A stretch of DNA of 12,739 nucleotides, from assembly GCA_027600665.1 (NCBI GenBank), contig JADGJL010000862.1, forward strand, positions 1 to 12,739, read 5' to 3'. This stretch comes from Irineochytrium annulatum (Eukaryota > Chytridiomycota > Chytridiomycetes > Chytridiales > Chytridiaceae). The notes beneath the pieces are model-generated. The model worked only from the letters and a program-made list of their open reading frames with translations, did not search any database and was not told where the DNA came from. The translations under genes were made by a program, and so were the position numbers. Position 1 is the stretch's first letter; every line of letters begins with the position of its first letter. This document shows, piece by piece, positions 1-6,866 of this stretch.

Positions 1-1432
1 GTCGCATTGCCTCCGGACTGCGCGTTACCACCGCCGCCCCCGTTCCCACCCTCTCCGTCGGATCCCGACCCGTCGGCGCCGTTGCCCTGGTGGGCCTGGT
101 CGTCAAGGAGCTTGTCGGCGGCTGATGAGGATAAAGCAGGGTCGAGGACGCTGTCGGGCTGGTAGAGGTAATCCTGGTGGTCGATGGTGGAGAGGAAGTG
201 GGGGGACAGGACCTTCAGGAGGTCAATCAGGGTCGGATAGGTTGAGTCCGATGCGCGCTCGTAGTTTAGTTTCTCATTGCCTTCGTGTACTTCCAGATGA
301 GAACAAACTCGGAAGCACGAATCAAACCTCGGTTGTCCGACGAGTAGCCTTTGTTCACAAAGTATCCGCCTTTTGAAGCCGTGACAATGAAGCGGTCCGT
401 GTCCTGGCAGATGATCTCGAGGTAGCATATTTCCCCGTATACCTGCCGCCACGGCGGGGCACGGCACCCGTTGGAGAAAATGTAGTCCGACTCCCAGTCG
501 ATTGAAGTCAAAGCGCACTTCGGATCGGAGCCGCAGAAGGATTGAAGCATCTGAACTTCGGAGGACACCTTTTGCATGTCTAGATGCTTCTCCCTGTCGG
601 CCGGAAAGGGATCAGCTTTCGACTCCGACTACCAAACAATGAAACCATTTACCTTTGCTGCGTCTTGACAGCGGCCGACAAGCATTCAATGTCGAAAGAG
701 TTTAGGATGAGCAATAACTTGTACAGCTTGAAATTTTGATCCCGCCTTTTCGCATCAAGCTCAGTCGAGCACGCCTCAAACGCTTCCATCATGATCGTGT
801 TGGTCGACGTCCCCGTGGTCCCGAAAATGATGCTGATGGGAGCAGGGTTGGCTAAAAATAACGCCTGAAATCAGTTCCTCTGCGGAATACAAAGTAACAA
901 ACAATCCCACCTTGCAAGATGTCCTGCAGTTCTCTCAACTTCATCTCCTCCGCAATCTGCAGCACCCGGTTCAAATACTCGAACGACGCGACCTTAGCCA
1001 CAAAGGTCGCCCCATCGCCCGTTGCCGGCCCCAGCTGCTCCAGCTGGAACAGCGGCACACCATCCGACCTCGTAGCAATGGACGACACGGACGCTTTTGG
1101 GTTCCTAACTCAGATCGTCAGATCAATGCGCGCCTCTAGCCACATCAAAACGAAACAACTCACTTGGGACCAAAAGGCACGACGGTCCACACGCCCGAAG
1201 GCTGCTGAGAGAAATGCGATGGCCTCAGGGAGACGGTCTGCCAGACCAGCTGGCGCCTGAACTCCGCGCGGGTCTCCAAGGGGTGCTGGGAGGCGAGGGC
1301 TTCGATGAAGTGGATGAGCTCGTGCAGGAGGCCTTGATTCCCGATGGAGGTTTGGATCGAGCCGGAGCTCGAGGGGGACGGCCCTTCCCCGGCGCCGCCC
1401 CACTGCAGCAGGGACGAGAGGGTTGCTCCCAT
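1..1432 (-). CDS. CLU/TIF31-like protein, 5' part (C-terminus off the left edge)
   Basis: Five exons fit: 1432-1164, 1104-911, 851-653, 593-328 and 280-1, with GT-AG introns of 59, 59, 59 and about 47 nt. The last intron has an alternative acceptor, so its edge is soft. About 402 codons are visible and the frame is open at the window edge. The recognisable part is in exons 4-5: an APPWR..YGEICYLE segment, then VTASKGGYFVN, then YPTLIDLLKVLSPHF. This spacing matches the block in CLU (clustered mitochondria, TIF31/CLUH) proteins, which act in cytosolic mRNA binding and mitochondrial distribution. The roughly 280 residues before it are helical-looking and I do not recognise them; the usual CLU N-terminal region is shorter. 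A Gly/Asp-rich stretch follows near the edge. The start at 1432 is the first ATG of the long first exon; an upstream exon cannot be excluded. Coding is well supported, the family call moderately so. Confidence 0.6.
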
Positions 1433-2535
1433 TCAAGGATTCACGAGCGTGTGTCAAATTTCGCGTTGAACTGCAGACTTCCCCCTACCTCCGGCCCTGT
1501 CGCCCGGAGCTCAATCAAGGAGCGACGGCGGTGGTGGCTACTCTGCTCAACGATTTTGGAAGCTCTTACCGCTGGCCGAGGCGCCGTTCCGTGGTCTTGG
1601 TGAAAATGTCGACGAAGAGCTTTCATCGTCGCTTCGACGAGGACGAATTGCTGTATCTACTCTCCGCAATCCAACTTTTGTACTGCGGCTTCGGTAGACC
1701 GAGCACTGGTGGATGCCGTCGTCGGCGGCCATCGATTTTATGCTGGCACGAGTTCCTAAGCCCGATCGCGCCTCGAACGGTCGTCACATGACTGCTGTGG
1801 ATCATTGGAAGCTGCAGACTACTCTGCGTTGTTAGCAAGTGCTAGGATCTTGGACCAAAATGTGTGTCGGCCCCAGTGCGATGCGTTGCAAGGTGACACG
1901 ATAACAATCCTCACTACGTTCACCGTCTTGATTTTTCTCACACAAGGGATCTTCACCATAACTAACAATTATCAAAAACGTCTTCAAAGGGGAGCGGATC
2001 CGATCCCCTTTGAAGACGTTTTTGATAATTGTTAGTTATGCGGATCTGTCGCGGACTTTTCACCCTATAACTGTTTTCGCCGACGGCACATGCACATCCT
2101 TATTCAGCCCATTGTCGAATATTTAGAAAGTGCACGCCCAGTCTTCTTAACTTGAGAAAAACGGAAGAGCGTCCGCGAACCTGGGTTCTAGAACTGTATA
2201 CTTGTTAATATAGTTTTCGCTGACACCGACTTTCCACATTATCCGAAATATGATTTTCATAGTAGGTTTATAGCGAGGAGTTTACGTCAAATGAGTGCTC
2301 CCGACAGCCTGTAAGGTTCTGCGTAGCCGTAAACGGCAATTGTGGTGTCTCGCAAAAACAACCGGGCATAATGTTTAGTGAAGTGATTCTTTGTGCATTA
2401 ATTAGGTAAACTGCTTCCTTTCAAAGGATACCGAGAAAGGTAAAACTGCAACGAATGTGATAAATAGACATGATTAAAACAGGTGGAGCCCAGAAGTCTT
2501 GCATCTCCTTCAGTCGTCTCTTCGAGCTCGCGTAT
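1433..2535. other. Gene-poor intergenic stretch
   Basis: About 1.1 kb between the divergently placed 5' end of the CLU-like gene and the 3' end of the esterase-like gene. Short open frames occur on both strands, but none shows a family motif, sensible splice structure or codon bias like the neighbours. Base composition from about 1850 onward is visibly more AT-rich than the coding regions. The one distinct structure is the palindrome at 1957-2040. I saw no tRNA-like fold or transposon terminal repeat. The left third probably holds the promoter of the CLU-like gene, but no clear core element stands out. Confidence 0.6.
1957..2040. repeat. 84-bp near-perfect palindrome
   Basis: The arms 1957-1993 and 2004-2040 are exact reverse complements over 37 bp. 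The 10-bp centre, 1994-2003, is itself palindromic (CGGATCCG) except for a G/A mismatch at its outer pair. The whole unit can form a hairpin or cruciform with one mismatched pair. Complementarity stops abruptly at both ends. The heptamer GCGGATC occurs at 1994-2000 and again at 2040-2046, bracketing the inverted right copy. No second copy of the arm was seen elsewhere in the window. Confidence 0.95.
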
Positions 2536-3693
2536 TTACGGCCCAAACTCGCTCCATCCGCCTTCCCTACCCCTAGCCACCAACTCCCTCAACGCCTCCT
2601 CATTCCACTCATCCACCCTCTCCCCGCACACATGGTCCAGCGTCAAATCCAGCATCCCCTCCAGCGCGGCTTTGCCCGGGTGCATCCCATCGGGTTCCCA
2701 AAGGTTCGGATCATCCATCCCCTCCGCGAACAGGTCCCAGCTCCGAACGACTTGGAAACCGGCGCCTGAGCGGAGGATGGCACCCGCGGCCTCGTTCGCG
2801 GCACGGATGCGCACGTTCCGGATCCCGCCGTTGATGCCGCGGTCTTTGAGGTCGGATCGACGCTGCTCGTCTAGTTGTACCGCGGCGCGACGGGGCAGGA
2901 TGGGCGCCGTGTCGCGCCATATGAGACGCTTTCTGGTGGAAGGGGTCTTAAGGTGGTCACGGCTGGCCAAGGCGATGTTGGCCATCTCGGTCAGGTATCG
3001 GAGCATAAAGGACGTGTCCCGGGAGCCCTTAAGCTCCCAGAGCCCCACGTTAAGCACCACCGCGCCCGTCGTCTGAAGCTTTAAAAGGTTGGGCACGTGC
3101 GACATGTTGGTGACGAAGTGGAAGGACACGCGGAATTGTGGGGATGTGGAGTTGGCGGGGGAGTATACGTGGTCGGCGGTTTGTTCGTCGTGCGGGCGGT
3201 GAGAACCGTCGACGAGCGGGAGGTTGAGGCGCGTCATGAGGATGTTAAACCTTTCAACAGGAATAAATTAACACCCACACCGCGACGCGTGTTGTTGTAC
3301 TCACTGCTTCCTCGTGACGGAGTCCCCAATGAACCTCAGATGGGGCACGTCCAAACCTGCCAAGCACAGCGCGAGGTCGGATGCCGACCGCCTCCTCGCG
3401 GCCCGGTGGAGGAAGAACTCGTGATACGGGTCAACGTCGGTGTTCAGCCCCTCGTTGTCAAGTTTGGGAGCCAGCTTCCCGTTCTTGTTCTCTTTCAGAT
3501 TGTCGAGGATAGCCTGGATGCGACTCGCAGACGGGACGGCGGTAACGGGTGGCGGCTCGGACGAGATCGTCGGGGCCAGCATAGCCGGGGTGGGCGCGGG
3601 GGGCCGCCAGCTCAAGAGGCCGAGGAACGTCACCAGGAGCAGCGCAACGGCCAGCAGGGGGCCGACGACTGACTGGGCTGGTGATGGCGACAT
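2536..3693 (-). CDS. Type II membrane SGNH/PC-esterase-like acyl hydrolase or transferase
   Basis: Two exons, 3693-3305 and 3250-2536, separated by a 54-nt intron with donor GTGAGT; the joined frame gives 367 residues. Residues about 9-28 form one hydrophobic signal-anchor, followed by a Pro-rich stem, as in Golgi type II enzymes. The luminal part carries SGNH-type blocks: FIGDS with Ser125 as the likely nucleophile, NVGLW (Asn197, Gly199), an IWRDT segment, and PDGMHPG with Asp317 and His320 completing the triad. This order resembles the PC-esterase group (PMR5/TBL, Cas1p, NXPE-like), which adds or removes O-acetyl groups on glycans. The fold class is inferred from motifs; substrate and direction of reaction are unknown. 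It lies 316 bp downstream of, and on the same strand as, the sequon-array gene. Two N-X-S/T sequons lie after the intron junction. Confidence 0.72.
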
Positions 3694-4009
3694 CCGGTCG
3701 GGGGTGTTCGCGCGGCCGAGTCTTGGCAGGAGCTTGTTTACAGACGGTCAAATATCGACGTATCCCACCACGTTTCAGCTTTAATATTATTTAAGCCGCA
3801 AGCCTCACGTGCACCCACATCCGGATGAGGTAAGCCATGTTCAGTGATATCGGCCGCCAACGAATCAGCCGCCAAAGGACTTTATTCACAGCGTATTAAG
3901 CAGAATGCGTCAGGTGCAGAGAGTGATGTAAGTTCCCCAAACGGAAAGTAGATGAAGAGGGAGATCTAAAACTATAATAATACTAAACAGAAACTGCCAA
4001 AAGCCGTCC
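3694..4009. other. Spacer with a minus-strand poly(A) signal
   Basis: This 316-bp spacer separates two minus-strand genes. TTTATT at 3881-3886 reads AATAAA on the minus strand, about 125 nt past the stop codon at 4010, and is a reasonable polyadenylation signal for the upstream gene. The rest should hold the 5' flank of the esterase-like gene. No further gene is visible. Confidence 0.5.
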
Positions 4010-6664
4010 TCATCGGTCAGCAACTTCCGGATCGCTCATCGACGACCCATAGGATTCTTCCTCAGCTGCGACCTTATCCGCGGATTTTACCTGCCGTTCT
4101 TCCTCCTCCTCCTCCGCCGCCGCCTTCAACGCAGCCTCAAGCCCACCCGCTCCCTGCTCCGTCTGCTCCACTATCGCCGCAGACGCCGCCGCAACCGACT
4201 GCGCCGCAATGGCCTCCTCCTCCTCATCCTCCTCCTCATCCTCCTCCGCCTCCCTCATCTCCTTGGCCAGCTTGGCCTCCTTCTCCTCGAGTGCCTGCGC
4301 CTCCTTCGCCTTTGCCTCCTTAGCCTCCTTCGCCTCCTTCGCCGCAGCGGCGACGGCCGCCGCCCCACTGCTCAAGGTCGGGTTCGACGCAGCCGCGACG
4401 GCAGCCGCCACAGCGCCAAGCTCCGACGCACCTGTCGCGCCCTCCTCCGCCTTTTGCGCCGCGGCACCGCCGGCCGCAGCGGCATCCTTCTCCACTTCCT
4501 TCGCCGCCTCCTTCGCCGCCTCTTTCGCTGCAGCCATTGACGCCGCGATCTCCGACATGCCGTAGTCGCCCTCCGACCCTCCGAAGCCCGAATCCTTCTT
4601 CCGGGCTGCGTCGAGCGCCGCTGCGGCCGCGATGTTGCCCGGCGTGCCTTGCTGCAGCGACCCCGATGACGACGATGACAACGACCCACTCGACGAGGAG
4701 GAGGACCCGTGGGGAGTGTTAGCGCCAACGTTGTTCCGCGCGGGTCCCGACGGGTCGCCGTGGACTTGGGGTCCGGCCGCATACTGCGACGGCGGGTGGG
4801 AGCCCTCCCGGTAGTCGCCGTCGTCGTCGTCTTCGTCATCCGCACCGGAGGGCTTGTTGTGGTGCGACGACGAGCCGCTACTACCGCTACTTCCGCTGCT
4901 TCCACTGCTGCCGCTGCTCCCACCGCTTCCACTGCTGCCACCGCTACTAGCACCAATAGGGACGGACGGCTTCGACCCATCCTCATCCTCATCATCATCA
5001 TCCGCATCCGTATCCTTCACTGCGTCCTCCTCATCCTCCCCACCGCCCTTCCCCTTCCCAGTCCCCGACCCCTTCTCCTTCTTCTTCGTCTTGCTGTCCA
5101 GCTCCGACGAGATTCTCGGATCCTCATCCTTTTCCAGCGGGCGCTTCTCAGTCCTGTGGTCCTCTGACGTACCCTTCTTAGGTGGCGAGGCCGCGTGGTG
5201 GTGAAGTGACTCCTCCTCGTGGTGCGCGACGCCGCGGTGCGTCGGGTCGCCCTTGACGTTGTAGGCGTCCAGGAGGGATGGGTCGGCCGGGGAGGGGTCC
5301 TTGGACGGGTCGTGGGACTTCTTACCGTCCTTGGTGTCACCCTTCAAAGTGGAGTTCTTGGCGCTGCCATTCTCCTTAACGCCGTCCTTCAAGATTTCCT
5401 TGATCTTTTTAGAGGCTTCTGGGTCGCCCGCGAGTTCGAGGGTGGAGCCCTTAGGCGCGCTGCTGTTGTGCTTGCCGGAGTGGTCGGCGTCGAGCTTTAG
5501 CGTCACGTTCTTTAACGGGCCGTGCTCGGAGTCGAGCTTCAGCGTGGCGTTCTTGAGCGGGCCGTGGTCGGCGTCGAGCTTCAACGTGCCGTTCTTGGGG
5601 AGGTCGAGCTTTAGTGTGCCGTTCTTGGGTGACCCGCTGGACGCGTGCTCGAAAGTTTCGAGCTTTGAAGTCCCGTTCTTCGGCGACCCGCCCGCAATGT
5701 TCAGCGTCCCGTTCTTAGGCGATCCACCCGCAATGTTCAGTGTGCCGTTCTTAAGCGACCCGCTGGCGATGTTCAGGTTCAGCGTCCCATTTTTAGGCGA
5801 ACCTGCGCCATCGAGCTTCAGCGTGCCGTTCTTCGACGACCCACTGGAGCCATCAAGCTTCAACGTGCCGTTCTTGAGCGACCCGCCGAAGCTCTCGTCG
5901 CTGCTCGAGCCCGCCTTCTCCTTCTTCTTCTGGTCCTTCTCCTTCTCCTTTTCCACCTTCGACTTCTCCTTCTCCGAAATCTTCCCGTCCTTGTCCTTAT
6001 CCTTGCCCAGCTGCTTGCTCTTATCCGCCGCAATCTTTGCCGCGATGGCCGACAGCTCCTGCTTATAATCCATCGAAGAGTCCCCGAACTCGCCAATCTC
6101 CTCATCAAGCTCATCATCATCGGCCCACTTCTCCTCGCCCAAGAATGACGCCTTCTTTTTGTCGTCCTCCTTCTTCGACTCAAACGGCTTCTTCCCGTCA
6201 TCGACCTTCTTCTTCTCGTCCGCCTTCTCCTCGCCTCCTTTCTTCTTCTCATCCGCCTTCTTGTTCTCATCGACCTTCTTCTTCTCGTCCGCCTTCTTCT
6301 CCTCCTTCTGCTTTTCAAAGTTGTACGGGTCCTGCGCGTTAACGTTGATTTTGTCGCCGTTGTGGTTGTTGCCGGTTATGAAGCTCTCGTGCTGCCCACC
6401 GTTCACGATCTTGGGCCCGTTATTGTCGAGCCCACCCTTCCCTACGACGACAAGGTCGTCCATCGTCAGCGCGATAGGGGACTTGGCCTGCTCGTGGACG
6501 AAGCCGGCGCGGCGGGTGTACCCGCTGAAGAAGAAGAGGGTGACAGCGATCACTATAGTGGAACTCGATGTCAGAAGGAATAAACCATTGTAGGTGCATG
6601 GATAAAACAACATACTAATGACAGCGAACACGGGAGCCTTTGATAATCTCGTAGTATTCCTCAT
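4010..6664 (-). CDS. Membrane-anchored low-complexity protein with N-glycosylation sequon array and one EF-hand-type loop
   Basis: The open frame has 884 codons. A 63-nt GT-AG intron (6615-6553; donor GTATGT, acceptor CTATAG) can be removed in frame. Splicing gives 863 residues and a clean single anchor, APVFAVIMIAVTLFFFSGY, near the N-terminus. In unspliced numbering the order is: anchor; Lys/Glu-rich KADEKKK-type repeats (about 115-175); a canonical 12-residue EF-hand loop (Asp222, Asp224, Asp226, Gly227, Ile229, Ser230, Glu233); charged EKEK helix; tandem K-N-x-T-L units (about 261-392); Ser/Gly runs; Ala-rich EAKEAAKE coiled-coil-like segments; and a very acidic tail. No catalytic domain is recognisable. 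If the body is luminal or extracellular, it would be a densely N-glycosylated stalk or surface protein. If cytosolic, the sequons mean nothing. I do not know its function. Confidence 0.75.
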   Translation of the reverse strand: MRNTTRLSKAPVFAVISMLFYPCTYNGLFLLTSSSTIVIAVTLFFFSGYTRRAGFVHEQAKSPIALTMDDLVVVGKGGLDNNGPKIVNGGQHESFITGNNHNGDKINVNAQDPYNFEKQKEEKKADEKKKVDENKKADEKKKGGEEKADEKKKVDDGKKPFESKKEDDKKKASFLGEEKWADDDELDEEIGEFGDSSMDYKQELSAIAAKIAADKSKQLGKDKDKDGKISEKEKSKVEKEKEKDQKKKEKAGSSSDESFGGSLKNGTLKLDGSSGSSKNGTLKLDGAGSPKNGTLNLNIASGSLKNGTLNIAGGSPKNGTLNIAGGSPKNGTSKLETFEHASSGSPKNGTLKLDLPKNGTLKLDADHGPLKNATLKLDSEHGPLKNVTLKLDADHSGKHNSSAPKGSTLELAGDPEASKKIKEILKDGVKENGSAKNSTLKGDTKDGKKSHDPSKDPSPADPSLLDAYNVKGDPTHRGVAHHEEESLHHHAASPPKKGTSEDHRTEKRPLEKDEDPRISSELDSKTKKKEKGSGTGKGKGGGEDEEDAVKDTDADDDDEDEDGSKPSVPIGASSGGSSGSGGSSGSSGSSGSSGSSGSSSHHNKPSGADDEDDDDGDYREGSHPPSQYAAGPQVHGDPSGPARNNVGANTPHGSSSSSSGSLSSSSSGSLQQGTPGNIAAAAALDAARKKDSGFGGSEGDYGMSEIAASMAAAKEAAKEAAKEVEKDAAAAGGAAAQKAEEGATGASELGAVAAAVAAASNPTLSSGAAAVAAAAKEAKEAKEAKAKEAQALEEKEAKLAKEMREAEEDEEEDEEEEAIAAQSVAAASAAIVEQTEQGAGGLEAALKAAAEEEEEERQVKSADKVAAEEESYGSSMSDPEVADR
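4870..4953 (-). repeat. Ser/Gly simple-sequence run in the low-complexity protein
   Basis: Codons for repeated SSG/SGS triplets form a low-complexity stretch with varied synonymous codons (AGT, AGC, TCC, TCG-type on the minus strand). The codon variety suggests selection on the peptide or age, rather than a recent trinucleotide expansion. Confidence 0.8.
5490..5883 (-). repeat. Tandem array encoding ten K-N-x-T sequon units
   Basis: Ten degenerate units share the core K-N-[G/A/V]-T-[L/S]-[K/N]-[L/I], spaced 9-18 residues apart. Eight carry NGT, one NAT and one NVT. Further sequons follow just downstream (NSS, NGS, NST), the last within a decayed KNSTLKGD unit. Linkers differ in length and sequence (DADHGP, GGSP, EHASSG), and synonymous codons differ between units. 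The array is therefore not a fresh duplication, yet the Asn and Thr are kept in every unit. Confidence 0.9.
5966..6001 (-). other. EF-hand-type Ca2+-binding loop within the low-complexity protein
   Basis: The loop DKDKDGKISEKE has Asp at positions 1, 3 and 5, Gly at 6, Ile at 8, Ser at 9 and Glu at 12, which is the full canonical EF-hand pattern. A helix-compatible stretch (ELSAIAAKIAADKSKQLG) precedes it and a Lys/Glu helix follows. It is a single loop inside a Lys/Asp/Glu-rich region, so chance from biased composition is possible. Confidence 0.5.
6553..6615 (-). other. 63-nt frame-neutral intron in the membrane anchor
   Basis: Donor GTATGT and acceptor CTATAG bound 63 nt with no in-frame stop. 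Removal joins ATT-A to TG-ATC and makes one continuous hydrophobic helix. Retention inserts 21 residues, including Cys, Tyr and Asn, into the anchor. The splice sites resemble those of neighbouring genes, so I favour a real intron. Confidence 0.7.
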
Positions 6665-6866
6665 GCTGGGCTCGCGGTGATGGGATGAGGAGGTGTCGGA
6701 CTGGTATCGACCTCGAGTAAGTAATTCTCCCGGGCCCAGTTGATGAAGGGGGATTCAGTGTTTGGATACGCGCTGTGTATGAATTCGGACGATTTGACTT
6801 TCAAAAAAAGACGAAGGTCGAAATCGGCGCGGTCTTTTTACCATTGCGAAAATCGCAGAAGCAACG
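6665..6866. promoter_or_regulatory. Divergent intergenic region, presumed bidirectional promoter
   Basis: This 202-bp gap separates the start codons of the minus-strand low-complexity gene and the plus-strand SPFH gene. Both promoters and 5' UTRs must lie here or overlap the genes. I found no convincing TATA or other core motif; the assignment rests on position only. Confidence 0.35.

Noticed and set aside
1423..1791. Overlapping open frames on both strands upstream of the CLU-like gene
   Set aside because: No motif, no splice logic and strong Arg/Ser/Pro bias; these are random frames in GC-rich sequence.
1996..2001. BamHI site (GGATCC) at the centre of the palindrome as proof of a cloning artefact
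   Set aside because: A six-base site is expected by chance in a palindromic centre, and the arms end sharply without vector-like sequence. It remains a caution only.
2483..3076. 197-codon plus-strand open frame opposite the esterase-like gene
   Set aside because: The minus strand has a coherent SGNH motif order and a proper intron; the plus-strand frame shows no family features.
4209..4565. Plus-strand open frame of Ser and Ala runs
   Set aside because: It is the antisense of the Glu/Ala-rich tail; the composition follows from the sense strand's simple repeats.
4372..5007. 211-codon Arg-rich open frame on the minus strand
   Set aside because: It is a shifted frame of the low-complexity gene, with an Arg/Met-rich composition typical of an out-of-frame GC-rich repeat.
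5301..6068. 255-codon open frame on the plus strand
   Set aside because: It is the exact antisense of the sequon array and lysine-rich region; its Phe/Ser/Pro composition mirrors the GC3-biased sense codons, and no independent motif is present.
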